This document shows positions 30,817 through 39,775 of a DNA stretch of 64,000 nt, piece after piece. Both the position numbers and the translations under genes were made by a program. Source of the DNA: DASQMT01 sp963839615 (GTDB taxonomy: Bacteria > Actinomycetota > Thermoleophilia > Solirubrobacterales > Solirubrobacteraceae); NCBI GenBank assembly GCA_963839615.1, contig CAWIVY010000002.1, forward strand, positions 124,001 through 188,000, in the 5' to 3' direction. The notes under the pieces are model-generated. The model was given only the letters and a program-made list of their open reading frames with translations, was not told the origin of the DNA and ran no database searches. Position 1 is the stretch's first letter. Every line of letters begins with the position of its first letter.

Positions 30817-32157
30817 ATGCGGCCCGCCACCGATCCCCCGCCCGCACGGACGGAGCTCGACGGGCTCCGCGCGAGTGCGCTGGAGGCGGTCCGGCGCTAT
30901 GCCGAGGCCGCGCTCGAGCCGGAGCCCTTCGTTCCCGGCAGCTCGCGCGTCGCCGTCGCGGCGAAGGTGCTCGATCCCGCCGACCTCGTCTCGGCCACGG
31001 ACGCCGTGCTCGACGCGTCGTTCACGGAGGGACGGTTCGCGGACGAGTTCCGCGCCGGCTTCGCCCGCGCGGTCGAGCGCGAGCACGCGCTGCTCGTCGG
31101 CTCGGGCTCGCAGGCGAACCTGCTCGCCGTCGCCGCGGCGACGTCGCACCTCCACGCGCGCCCGCTGCAGCCCGGCGACGAGGTCATCACCGCCGCGATC
31201 GGCTTCCCGACGACCGTCACCCCGGTCTACCAGTACGGCCTCGTGCCGGTCTACGTCGATGTCGAGCCGGAGACCTACAACCCGTCGCTCGCCGCGATCG
31301 CCGACGCGATCGGGCCGCGCACGCGGGCCGTCGTGCTCGCCCATACGCTCGGCAACCCGTTCGACGGGCCCGGCCTCGAGGCGCTCTGCCGCGAGCACGG
31401 TCTCGTGCTGATCGAGGACGCGTGTGACGCGCTCGGCTCGCGCATCGCCGGCCGCCAGGCGGGCACGTTCGGCGCCGCGGCGACGTACTCGTTCTACCCC
31501 GCCCACCACATGACGACGGGGGAGGGGGGAGCGGTCGCATGCGACGACCCCACCTGGCTGCGGGCGCTCGGCTCGCTGCGCGAGTGGGGGCGCGACTGCT
31601 GGTGCCCGCCCGGCCGCGACGGCGTCTGCGGGCGCCGCTTCGAGGGCCGCTTCGGGGACCTGCCGGCCGGCTACGACCACAAGTACGTCTTCTCCCACGC
31701 CGGCTTCAACTTCAAGGTCACCGACATGCAGGCGGCGCTCGGCGTCACGCAGCTGGCCAAGCTCGAGGAGTTCGGCCGCCGCCGCCGCGCGAACGCCGCC
31801 CACCTGGCCGATGCGTTCGCGCCGCTGGCGGACCGGCTCGTGCTCCCGCGCAGCCTGCCCGACGCCGACCCGTCGTGGTTCGGCTTCCCGATGACGCTGC
31901 GCGACGGCGGCGCCGACCGCCGCCGGCGGCTGCAGGAGTTCCTGCTCGAACGCCGGATCGACACGCGCCTGCTGCTCGCCGGCAACCTCGTCCGCCAGCC
32001 CGGCTTCCAGGGCCGCGAGCACCGCGTCGCGGGGTCGCTCGAGCACGCCGACCGGATCACCGAGGCGGCGTTCTGGGTCGGCTGCTGGCCGGGCTTGACG
32101 ACGGAGATGCTCGACTGGATCGTCGAGTCGGTCGCAGCGTTCCTCGAGGAGAGCTAG
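30817..32157 (+). CDS. rfbH: CDP-4-keto-6-deoxy-glucose-3-dehydratase (E1/RfbH/DdhC type, 446 aa)
   Basis: This is an aspartate-aminotransferase-fold enzyme that removes the C3 hydroxyl from CDP-4-keto-6-deoxyglucose using PMP and a 2Fe-2S cluster, on the way to 3,6-dideoxyhexoses. The evidence is specific. The Schiff-base Lys of DegT-type aminotransferases is replaced by His in SFYPAHHMTTGEGG (H230). The cysteines fall at C203, C261, C263 and C271, exactly the C-X57-C-X1-C-X7-C spacing of the E1 iron-sulfur site (DCWCPPGRDGVCG). No E3 reductase, CDP-glucose synthase or 4,6-dehydratase is seen nearby. The stop shares CTAG with the convergent gene. Confidence 0.9.
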   Translation: MRPATDPPPARTELDGLRASALEAVRRYAEAALEPEPFVPGSSRVAVAAKVLDPADLVSATDAVLDASFTEGRFADEFRAGFARAVEREHALLVGSGSQANLLAVAAATSHLHARPLQPGDEVITAAIGFPTTVTPVYQYGLVPVYVDVEPETYNPSLAAIADAIGPRTRAVVLAHTLGNPFDGPGLEALCREHGLVLIEDACDALGSRIAGRQAGTFGAAATYSFYPAHHMTTGEGGAVACDDPTWLRALGSLREWGRDCWCPPGRDGVCGRRFEGRFGDLPAGYDHKYVFSHAGFNFKVTDMQAALGVTQLAKLEEFGRRRRANAAHLADAFAPLADRLVLPRSLPDADPSWFGFPMTLRDGGADRRRRLQEFLLERRIDTRLLLAGNLVRQPGFQGREHRVAGSLEHADRITEAAFWVGCWPGLTTEMLDWIVESVAAFLEES

Positions 32158-33677
32158 CGGCGGACCAGGACGACGAGCGCGCCATGGCGCTCGGCCGCGC
32201 GGTAGGCGCCCGAGATGTAGTCGTCGAGCAGCGTCACGCCGCTGGAGCGGCCGGCCGCGTTCGGCTCGGGCGCGGCCGTGACCGGCGACGTGTCGCGCAC
32301 GATCACGCGCGGCCGCGCGCGCCGCAGGTCGGCGACGATCTCGCGCTGAACCGGCTCGCTGGTGACCACCCCGGGGGCCAGGATGTCGTAGCGCGACGGG
32401 TTCGGGCGATCGGCGAGCACGTAGAGCAGGGGGTTGCCCGCGGTGACCAGATCGCTGCGCCGCGGCGCCACGTAGATCGGCTCCCCCGCCGGGACGCGGG
32501 CCTGAATGGCGCGCACCGTCGCCTCGAGCACCCGCGCATCGCGCGCCGGCACGCGCACCCCGTCCGCGACCGGGAGCGAGAGCGTCACGCCGCCGCCGCG
32601 CAGCACGAGCCATGCGCGGTCGGCGCCCTCGACGACCGCGAAGCCCAGCCCGGCGAGCGCGAGCGCCGCCGCGACCGCTCCGGCCGCACGGCGGCCGTCG
32701 CTGCGCTCGGGCGCCGGCGCCGCCCAGGCTGCGAGCACCGCGACCATCACAGCCAGCGGGCCCGTGTGGAACGCGTCGGCGCGCGCGAGCAGGTAGTGCA
32801 GCATCCCGAGCGCGAAGACGGCGACCGCGACGCGCCACCACTCCTCGCGCCGGAACGTCAGCGCTCCGGCGGCGAGTCCGCCCGCGAGCCCCAGCACGAG
32901 CGCCAGCGGCAGGTAGAAGAGCAGCAGCGCCTCCGCCGAGTCCGACAGGAAGCCGCCGGGTGAGCCCGTGTTCAGCGGGCCGTCGTAGTCGAGCGGGAAC
33001 GGCAATGCCTGGTAGTCGCCGAAGTCGAGCAGCGGGTAGCGGACCAGCAGCTCGAACGCGTCGCCGGGCCCGGCGATGACGACGAACGGCGCGAACAGCA
33101 CGGCCGCGACGCCCGCCGCCGTGCCGGCGTAGCGCAGCGCGGCGCGCGACCACCCGTCGCGCACCGCATATGCGAGCAGCACGCCGAGCATCAGGTAGGC
33201 CGCGAACTCCAGCCGCCAGAAGGCCGCCGCGCCGGTCAGCGCGCCGGCGAGCACGGGGCGCTCGAGGCAGAGCAGCGCGGCGAGGCAGAGCGCGAGCGTG
33301 ACCGGGAACGGGTGCGGCCCGCTCGGGTAGGCGAGCGCGAACGTCGTCGCGAGCCAGGCGAGCCCGGCGGCCCAGCCGGGGGCGCCGCCGCGCCGCGCCA
33401 GCCGCCAGGCCAACAGCGCGACCGCCCCCGCGGCGAGCGCGCGCACGACCTTCCACGTCAGCAGCGACGGCCCGAGCGCCGCCCAGAGCCCGCCCAGCAG
33501 CACCGGCTGCCCGGGCGGATAGAACCACCAGAAGTCGCGGTAGGGCGCCTGCCCGTCGGCGATCCTCGCCGCCGCCTGCAGCATCAGGCCCTCGTCGTTG
33601 GGCTGGATCCCGAACATCGCCAGCACGAGGCAGACGAGCGCGGTGCCGGCGAACAGCAGCCAGGGGAGCAGCCTCAT
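32154..33677 (-). CDS. Polytopic membrane protein, GT-C/GT39-like (507 aa)
   Basis: About ten hydrophobic segments follow an N-terminal MRLLPWLLFAGTALVCLVLA. The first loop has NDEGLMLQAAARIADGQAPY and FWWFYPPGQPV, the acidic-loop pattern of GT-C glycosyltransferases using polyprenyl-phosphate sugars. A soluble tail of ~150 residues follows, with RVIVRDTSPV. It is probably an integral glycosyltransferase or similar enzyme of cell-surface glycan assembly; the donor is unknown. The ATG overlaps the upstream gene stop by 4 bp. Its stop overlaps the convergent rfbH stop in a shared CTAG. Confidence 0.75.
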   Translation of the reverse strand: MRLLPWLLFAGTALVCLVLAMFGIQPNDEGLMLQAAARIADGQAPYRDFWWFYPPGQPVLLGGLWAALGPSLLTWKVVRALAAGAVALLAWRLARRGGAPGWAAGLAWLATTFALAYPSGPHPFPVTLALCLAALLCLERPVLAGALTGAAAFWRLEFAAYLMLGVLLAYAVRDGWSRAALRYAGTAAGVAAVLFAPFVVIAGPGDAFELLVRYPLLDFGDYQALPFPLDYDGPLNTGSPGGFLSDSAEALLLFYLPLALVLGLAGGLAAGALTFRREEWWRVAVAVFALGMLHYLLARADAFHTGPLAVMVAVLAAWAAPAPERSDGRRAAGAVAAALALAGLGFAVVEGADRAWLVLRGGGVTLSLPVADGVRVPARDARVLEATVRAIQARVPAGEPIYVAPRRSDLVTAGNPLLYVLADRPNPSRYDILAPGVVTSEPVQREIVADLRRARPRVIVRDTSPVTAAPEPNAAGRSSGVTLLDDYISGAYRAAERHGALVVLVRR

Positions 33678-35245
33678 CGGCGCAGGTCGTAGAGCGTCGC
33701 GCAGCCGAACGAGCGGGCGCGCTCGATCAGCGGGCCGAGCAGCGGGCGCAGGTCGCGCAGCCCCGGGCGGCAATCGACGAACGCGAAGCGGGCGCCCGAG
33801 TCGCGCGCCAGCGCCTGGGCCTCCCGCGGCCCCATCGAGCCCTCGAAGAGCGAGTTGGTCTCACGCACGCGCGCCGCCCAGTCGGGCGTCCAGGAGAGCG
33901 CTCCGACGTAGACCTCGCGCCCGGTCCGGTAGGGGATCATGTGGCCCGCGTAGGCGGGTGCGAGCACGCCGCCGGGACGCGGGTCGGACTCGAGCGCGTC
34001 GAGCGCCTGCTGCTCGCCGTCGAAGACGAAGTACGGGTCGCCCGCGGCGCGGATCGAGTTGACCGCGACCTCGAAGCGGTGCGCGGTGCCGGGCAGGATC
34101 ATCAGCGCGAGGATCGCCACGACCACGGCGGTCCGCGGGCGCGGCCAGATCGTCACCACCCCCTGGACCGCGAGCACCGCGAGCGGGATCGTCATCCCCT
34201 GGAACGCGTGGTACGGGAACGTGCCGACCGGCGCCAGGTAGACGGCCAGCGCGGCGAGCGGCCAGACCCGCAGCGCGAGCTCCTGCCAGGAGCCCGCCGG
34301 GCGCCGGTAGGCCAGCGCGGCCGGCAGCGCGAGCGGCGCGAGGGTGAGCACGACCGCCCACCAGGGCCAGCTCCAGGTGATCTGCGTGCCCGCCGCGTTG
34401 ACCTGCCCGGCCAGCTCCCATGCGGGGTCGGTTCGCTCGAGCAGCGCGTAGTAGATCGCCGGCAGGCATGCCGCGGCCGGGACCACGAGCAGCAGGGCGG
34501 GTGGGCGCCGGCGCTCGCGCCGCCACGCGAGCGCCTCCGCGGCGAGCAGCACGAGCACCAGCGTGCCGCCCTGCCACGGCTGCAGCCAGCAGACGAGCAG
34601 GCTGCCGAGCGCCGCGAGCACGAGCGTGCGCGTGCGCCGCGTGCGCCGCCAGTCCTCGACCGCGAGCAGCACGAGCGGCATCAGCGCGACCGCGATCGCG
34701 GTCATCAGGTAGCCCCACAGGTACTGGGAGGAGCTGAGCTCGCCCGCGATGAAGTCGAACGTGTACTGGCGCGGGTTGCCGCCCAGGCCGGTCCAGGCAA
34801 CGACCGCGCTCGCCGGCATCACCGCGAAGATGCCCAGCAGGAGCGCGGCATGGCGCTGCCCGCCGGCCGGGAGCAGGCGGCGCACGTAGCGCAGCACGCC
34901 CCAGAACACGAGCCCGACGGCGACCGGCTTCCAGAGCAGGTAGCTGAGCGGCACGCTCAGCCCCGTGATCGCTCCGACCAGGCCCGAGAGCAGGAACCCG
35001 GGGTGGAGGAACACGCGGTCGTCGGGCGCGAGGTCGTACTCGTTGCCGACGAGCCAGTGCTCACCGGCCTGCCGGATCCAGGTGAAGTACTGCAGCTGGT
35101 CGGAGGCGAGCAGCCCGTCGGCGCCTGTCAGCGCCCGTCCCTTGGTGAGGAGCGCGGCGAGCACGAGCAGCGACAGGGCGGCCAGCGCCGCGAGTGCCGC
35201 CAGCTCCGTCCGATCGAGCCCGGCGCGGCGCGGCGCGGCGGTCAT
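33674..35245 (-). CDS. Polytopic membrane protein, paralog of the one at 40534 (523 aa)
   Basis: It has roughly ten to eleven membrane segments. Conserved landmarks shared with the plus-strand protein at 40534-42099 are QYFTWIRQAGEHWLVGN, YDLAPDDRVFLHPGFLLSG, SYLLWKPVAVG, SSQYLWGYLMTAIAV, CWLQPWQG, and a C-terminal soluble part with YTGRE/YRTGRE and a final RSFGCATLYDLRR. The DQLQY acidic loop near the first segment suggests a GT-C-type glycosyltransferase, but I do not recognise a named family. It overlaps both neighbouring genes by 4 bp, so it is part of a five-gene minus-strand operon. Confidence 0.75.
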   Translation of the reverse strand: MTAAPRRAGLDRTELAALAALAALSLLVLAALLTKGRALTGADGLLASDQLQYFTWIRQAGEHWLVGNEYDLAPDDRVFLHPGFLLSGLVGAITGLSVPLSYLLWKPVAVGLVFWGVLRYVRRLLPAGGQRHAALLLGIFAVMPASAVVAWTGLGGNPRQYTFDFIAGELSSSQYLWGYLMTAIAVALMPLVLLAVEDWRRTRRTRTLVLAALGSLLVCWLQPWQGGTLVLVLLAAEALAWRRERRRPPALLLVVPAAACLPAIYYALLERTDPAWELAGQVNAAGTQITWSWPWWAVVLTLAPLALPAALAYRRPAGSWQELALRVWPLAALAVYLAPVGTFPYHAFQGMTIPLAVLAVQGVVTIWPRPRTAVVVAILALMILPGTAHRFEVAVNSIRAAGDPYFVFDGEQQALDALESDPRPGGVLAPAYAGHMIPYRTGREVYVGALSWTPDWAARVRETNSLFEGSMGPREAQALARDSGARFAFVDCRPGLRDLRPLLGPLIERARSFGCATLYDLRR

Positions 35246-36594
35246 CGCAGCCGCACGGCTCGTCGCAGGCGCCGCCCGATGCGCCTGACCGCGGCGCGGG
35301 GTCCCTCCTCGGCCAGGGTCTCGGGCAGCGCCCAGCGGTACTGCGCCAGCGCCGCGCGGCGCAGGATCGCGCGGTGGGCGGGCCGCCGGGGCCGATCCGC
35401 AGCGCCCTCGCACCATGCGACCAGCGGCGCCGCGACCTCGCTCCAGCGCAGCGACGGCGCGAGCGCGGCGATCCGCTCCCGTGCCGCGTCGCCGTCGGGG
35501 CCGAGCATCCGCTCGCAGGCCGCCGCGAAGCCGGCCACGTCGCCGGGCTCGGCGACGGCCCCGACGCGCTCGCGGTCGACGAGCTCGGCGAGCGCGTCGC
35601 CGCGCGAGGCGACCACGGGCAGCCCCGCCCAGAGGTAGTCGAGGATCCGCGTCCGGTGCGCGTAGCGCGCTTCGACGTGGTCGTGATGGGCGCTGACGCC
35701 GACGTCGGCCTCGGCGAGCCAGGCGCCGCGCTCGTCATAGGGCACCCAGCCGCGATTGACGTGCACCAGCCGGTCCAGCAGCCCGGCGCGCCGCGCCGCC
35801 GCGACGGCCTCCTCGCCCGCCGCGCCCTGCCCGCTCGCCTCCAGCCCCGGCCGGCCGAGGCCGAGCAGGACGAGGTGCACCGGCGGGCCGCCTTGCTCCG
35901 CCAGGCGCTCGACGGCCCGCATGGGGGTGAGCGGGTCCAGCCAGCCCCACACGCCGCCGCCCCAGACGAGCACGCGGTCGTCCGCGGCGATCGCGGGGAA
36001 CGCTTCGCGCAGCGCGCCGCCGGCCGCGGGCGCCGGGCCCTCCGGCAGGCCGAACGGCACGACCTCGACGAGCGACCGCAGCGTCGGGTCGCGCCGGTAG
36101 GACGCTCCGTCGATGAGCCCGCGCAGCGCCATGCCGCCGATCCAGAGGTCGCGCTGGCGCTCGTTCGCGCAGATCACGAGGTCGGCGGCGGCGCAGAGCG
36201 CCACCGTGCGCGCGACGATCCGCCCGTGCATGCGCCGCTGGGCGCGCGGCGGCCGGCCGGCGCCGCCGGCGAGCAGCTCGACGACGATCGGGTTGTAGAG
36301 GTCGGCGACGAGCCGCGCCGGGCCGCCCGCGAGCCGCTCGAGCGCGACCGGCGGCAGCTCCTGGGCGATGACGACGTCGTGCTCGCGGGCGGCGGCGACG
36401 AGCGCCTCGACGTCGGCCATCCCGGCGGCGAGCAGCGCGACGCGCGCGTCCGCGACGGTGCTCGGCGGCGGCGCGGCGAGCGTCACGTCGCACAGCGCCG
36501 CGAGCGCGCGCGCGAGCTCGTAGGCGCGGATCGCGGGGCCCGCCATGCTGGCGCCGACGGGCTCCGCCGAGACGACGAGCACCGAGGTCCTCAT
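35242..36594 (-). CDS. Glycosyltransferase family 4 (450 aa)
   Basis: This is a GT-B glycosyltransferase with an extended acceptor domain. The start MRTSVLVVSAEPVGASMAGP is followed by GPAIRAYELARAL. Later motifs include VICANERQRDLWIGG, LVWGGGVWGWLDPLTPMRAV and HRTRILDYLWAGLPVVASRGD, where the family's EX7E glutamates are replaced by less canonical residues. A basic C-terminal tail of ~50 residues ends the protein and may bind membrane. The start and stop both overlap neighbours by 4 bp. It acts in the same surface-glycan pathway; the sugar is unknown. Confidence 0.82.
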   Translation of the reverse strand: MRTSVLVVSAEPVGASMAGPAIRAYELARALAALCDVTLAAPPPSTVADARVALLAAGMADVEALVAAAREHDVVIAQELPPVALERLAGGPARLVADLYNPIVVELLAGGAGRPPRAQRRMHGRIVARTVALCAAADLVICANERQRDLWIGGMALRGLIDGASYRRDPTLRSLVEVVPFGLPEGPAPAAGGALREAFPAIAADDRVLVWGGGVWGWLDPLTPMRAVERLAEQGGPPVHLVLLGLGRPGLEASGQGAAGEEAVAAARRAGLLDRLVHVNRGWVPYDERGAWLAEADVGVSAHHDHVEARYAHRTRILDYLWAGLPVVASRGDALAELVDRERVGAVAEPGDVAGFAAACERMLGPDGDAARERIAALAPSLRWSEVAAPLVAWCEGAADRPRRPAHRAILRRAALAQYRWALPETLAEEGPRAAVRRIGRRLRRAVRLR

Positions 36595-38024
36595 CCGCGC
36601 AGCGCCTCCAGCGTGCGCCGGTCGATGCCGCCGAGCGCCCACAGCACGGCTCCGTAGACGACGCCCCCGAGCGGGACCGTGAGGGCGAGCGTCCGGTCGC
36701 GCAGCGGCCAGACCGCCGCGACCATCACCGCCGCGGCGAGCACGACGGCGCCGAGGCCGGCGACCGACGGCCGCAACCCGAGCCGGCGGCGGAGCAGCAG
36801 CGCACCGCCCGCGAGCAAAAGCGCCTCGCTGGCGAGCGCGATCGCCGCCGACGCCGTCGCGCCGTAGGCGGGCGCGAGCGCGACGTTCAGCGCGAGGTTG
36901 AAGCCGAGCGCGCCCAGCGCGAGCCGGAGCGTGCTGCGCTCGTGGCCGGCGGCGATCAGCGCGTACCCGCAGAGCCCGGAGACGTACGCGAGCGCCGCCG
37001 CGCACAGCAGCAGGCGCAGCGGGTCGTCCGCGGCGGTGAACTCGCTCCCGCCCGCGAGCCGCGCGAGCTCCGGCGCCACGACGAGGCCACCTGCCGCGAG
37101 CGGGATCCCGAACGTCAGGAACGCGCGCGCGGTCGCGTTCAGGGTGCGCGCGGCCGCGTCGCGGTCGGTCGCGAACTGGCGTGACAGCAGCGGATAGACG
37201 GACGCCATCACGAGCGCGGGGAAGAGGGCGAGCAGCTCGTAGAGGCGGTAGGCGAGCGAGTACTGGCCGACCTCGGCCGCGGAACGGGAGAGCGCGAGGA
37301 TGAACGTGTCGGCACGGAAGTAGATCTCCGCCACGGCGAGCGTCAGCCCGAGCGGCACGGCGGCCAGCGCCAGCTCGCGCCAGACCGCGCGATCGACCGC
37401 CGGGCGCACCCGCACGAGCCGGCGCACGAAGCCCGTCGTGAGCGCGAGCGTCACCGCCGCGCCGGCGGTCGCGCTCGCGACGACGGCGGCGAAGCCGAGA
37501 TCGGCCGCGACGACCGCCAGCAGCGCGGCGAAGCTCGCGATCCTGCCCGCGGCGTCGGCCAGCGCCGCGCGGCCCAGCTGCAGCCGGATCTGGAAGACGG
37601 CGGCGAGCGAGGAGGAGACGATCCCGAGCGCGAACGGGACGGACGCGATCAGCACCGCGGTGCGCACGTCCGGCCCGTAGGACGGTAGCCCGCTCGCGGC
37701 CGCGGCGAGCGCGACGACGACGACCCCGAGCGCGAGCCGCATCGCGAGCGCGTTGCCGACCAGCTCGGCCGTCCGCTCCGGTGCGCGGCTGCTCTCGCGG
37801 ACGACGACGGCGGCGAGCCCGGCGTCGGCCAGCACGCCGATCGTCTGCAGCAGCGCCAGGGCGAGCGCGAAGCGCCCGTAGCCGGCGGCTCCGAGGTAGC
37901 GGGTGGTGACGGCGATCGACGCGGCGCCGACCGCGAGGATTACCAGCCTGCCGGCCCCGAGCGCCAGCGTGTTGCGGGCGACGATCCCGCCGAGCGACGG
38001 CGCCGCGGGCTCCGCGGCGCTCAC
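36591..38024 (-). CDS. Polysaccharide flippase, Wzx/MATE-MVF superfamily (477 aa)
   Basis: About fourteen membrane segments are seen. The start LGGIVARNTLALGAGRLVIL and TTRYLGAAGYGRFALALALL are typical of polysaccharide_synt (RfbX/Wzx) proteins. FRADTFILALSRSAAEVGQYSLAYRLYEL in the middle is their most conserved region. It translocates lipid-linked oligosaccharide units across the membrane. The GTG overlaps the upstream methyltransferase-glycosyltransferase gene stop (GTGA). This is the first of two flippases in the locus. Confidence 0.9.
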   Translation of the reverse strand: MSAAEPAAPSLGGIVARNTLALGAGRLVILAVGAASIAVTTRYLGAAGYGRFALALALLQTIGVLADAGLAAVVVRESSRAPERTAELVGNALAMRLALGVVVVALAAAASGLPSYGPDVRTAVLIASVPFALGIVSSSLAAVFQIRLQLGRAALADAAGRIASFAALLAVVAADLGFAAVVASATAGAAVTLALTTGFVRRLVRVRPAVDRAVWRELALAAVPLGLTLAVAEIYFRADTFILALSRSAAEVGQYSLAYRLYELLALFPALVMASVYPLLSRQFATDRDAAARTLNATARAFLTFGIPLAAGGLVVAPELARLAGGSEFTAADDPLRLLLCAAALAYVSGLCGYALIAAGHERSTLRLALGALGFNLALNVALAPAYGATASAAIALASEALLLAGGALLLRRRLGLRPSVAGLGAVVLAAAVMVAAVWPLRDRTLALTVPLGGVVYGAVLWALGGIDRRTLEALRG

Positions 38025-39730
38025 CCTCGTGCCGCGGCGTCGCGCTCGACCGGCGCGCCCAGCGGGGCGGCGGGCGGCTCGAGCACGGCCCAGCGGCGGC
38101 CGCGCTGGTGCATGCGGAAGCGGACCAGGACCCAGAGCGTCTTGAACCCGTACCGCACGGAGGCCCGGAACGAGACGCTCGACGCCTCGAGGAAGTAGCG
38201 CGTCGGGATCGGCAGCTCGACCACGTGGCTGCGGCTCGCGACGATCTGGGCGAACATCTCCTGGTCGAAGACGAAGTCGTCGGAGTTGCGCAGGAACGCG
38301 ACGCGGCGCAGGAACTCGGCCGAGTAGGCGCGGTAGCCCGTGTGGTACTCGGAGAACCCGCGCCGGAACGCGAGGTTCTCCACCGCGGTCAGCGCGCGGT
38401 TGCCGAGCCACTTCCAGCGCGGCATCCCGCCCGCGATCGTCTCGTCCTCGAGCAGGCGCGAGCCCATCACGACGTCGGCGATGCCGGCCTCGAGCGGCCG
38501 CACCATGCGCTCGATCAGCGAGGGGTCGTACTGGTTGTCGGCATGGACCATCACGACGATGTCCGCGCCGTCGAGCAGCGCGCGCACGTAGCCGGCCTTC
38601 TGGTTGCCGCCGTAGCCGCGGTTGGCCGGCAGGCGCAGCAGCTCGAACCCCTCGCGCAGCGCGACCTCGGGCGTCGTGTCGGGGCTTGCGTCGTCGACGA
38701 GCAGGGCGCGGTCGACGACCGCCAGCGGCATCTCGCGCGCAACGGCGGGGATCGTGGCGGCCGCGCGGTAGGCCGGCAGCACGACGGTGACGCGGACCGG
38801 CCCGCCGCGATCCTCGGCGAGCGGCGCGGCCGGCCGGCGCACGGCGACGCGGTGCGCCAGCACGACGCGCTCGTCGCCGAGCGCGAGCGAGACGCTGCGG
38901 TCGCCGAGCCGCGTCGCGGCGATCCGGCGCAGCGCGGCGCCCGCACGGCCGCCGCGCTCCCCGAGCCCGGCGAGCCAGTAGCGCAGCGCGAACGAGCGCA
39001 CGAGCGCCACGTCGTCGGAGATCACCAGCCCGCGCGCCGTCAGCAGCTCGCGCAGGGTGCGGCCGGGCAGCAGGCAGGTGTGGGCGGGGACGTATCCCCA
39101 CCAGCGCGCGCCAGCCGCACGCGCCAGCGGCGCGGAGGGATCGGGCGTGATCACGCACAGCACGCCGTCCTCCTCGAGCAGCCGGGCACATGCGTCGAGC
39201 GCGGCCGCCGGATCCTCCAGGTGCTCGATCAGGTCGGCGAGCACGATCACGTCGAAGCGCTCGGTCGTGGCGGCAGCGAAGGCCTCGAGCGGCTGCTCGG
39301 CGACCGGCAGCCCGAGCACGTCGCGCGCGTAGCCGGCGGCCGTGCGTGAGAGCTCCAGCCCGAGCACGTCGTAGCCCATCGTGCGCGCCTCGTCGAGCAG
39401 CAGGCCGTGGCCGCAGCCGACGTCGAGCAGGCGCCCGGAGGCGGCGCGGCCGGCGATCAGCTCGAGCACGCGGCGGGCGGTCGCGCGCCGTCCCGCCTCC
39501 TCGCCGAGGTAGGCGTCGTCGGACATCTCGCGGTAGAGGTCGTGCAGCTCGGCGCCCGCGGGCAGGCCCGGCTGCTGCACGGCGCCGCAGGTCGCGCAGC
39601 GGAGCAGCTCGCCGTGCTCGCCGGGCCGGTGGTTGCTCGGGGCGAAGTCCTGGGGTGAGGGAGCGCCGGCGCGCCCCGCGCGGAACGGCTCCAGCTCTCC
39701 CTGGCAGATCCGGCAGGCCACGGCGCTCAT
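38021..39730 (-). CDS. Fusion: zinc-ribbon, SAM methyltransferase and family 2 glycosyltransferase (569 aa)
   Basis: Residues 1-60 hold two CxxC pairs (CRICQGEL and CATCGAVQ), a zinc ribbon. Residues ~75-280 are a class I methyltransferase (LLDVGCGHGLLLDEA; VLADLIEHLEDPAAAL) of the Methyltransf_23 type. Residues ~310-569 are a GT2 glycosyltransferase (RVTVVLPAYRAAATIP; LLVDDASPDT; VMVHADNQYDP; GSRLLEDE). The latter resembles undecaprenyl- or dolichyl-phosphate sugar transferases but has no C-terminal membrane helices. Methyl and sugar transfer in one chain suggests tailoring of a lipid-linked glycan. TAGGCT lies 10 nt before the ATG, with no SD. Confidence 0.87.
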   Translation of the reverse strand: MSAVACRICQGELEPFRAGRAGAPSPQDFAPSNHRPGEHGELLRCATCGAVQQPGLPAGAELHDLYREMSDDAYLGEEAGRRATARRVLELIAGRAASGRLLDVGCGHGLLLDEARTMGYDVLGLELSRTAAGYARDVLGLPVAEQPLEAFAAATTERFDVIVLADLIEHLEDPAAALDACARLLEEDGVLCVITPDPSAPLARAAGARWWGYVPAHTCLLPGRTLRELLTARGLVISDDVALVRSFALRYWLAGLGERGGRAGAALRRIAATRLGDRSVSLALGDERVVLAHRVAVRRPAAPLAEDRGGPVRVTVVLPAYRAAATIPAVAREMPLAVVDRALLVDDASPDTTPEVALREGFELLRLPANRGYGGNQKAGYVRALLDGADIVVMVHADNQYDPSLIERMVRPLEAGIADVVMGSRLLEDETIAGGMPRWKWLGNRALTAVENLAFRRGFSEYHTGYRAYSAEFLRRVAFLRNSDDFVFDQEMFAQIVASRSHVVELPIPTRYFLEASSVSFRASVRYGFKTLWVLVRFRMHQRGRRWAVLEPPAAPLGAPVERDAAARG

Positions 39731-39740
39731 GGAGGCGGGC

Positions 39741-39768
39741 AGCCTACTCGACGCCGCTGAATACACTC
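39741..39768. promoter_or_regulatory. Divergent leaderless promoter pair between two GT2-containing genes
   Basis: TAGGCT on the minus strand (39746-39741) is 10 nt before the ATG at 39730. TACACT on the plus strand (39763-39768) is 7 nt before the ATG at 39776. The whole intergenic gap is only 45 bp, so both promoters almost touch. Confidence 0.5.
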
Positions 39769-39775
39769 CGCGCCC

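Noticed and set aside
30817..32157. Ordinary DegT/DnrJ/EryC1 sugar aminotransferase
   Set aside because: The PLP Lys is His and four cysteines match the E1 iron-sulfur spacing, so it is a dehydratase.
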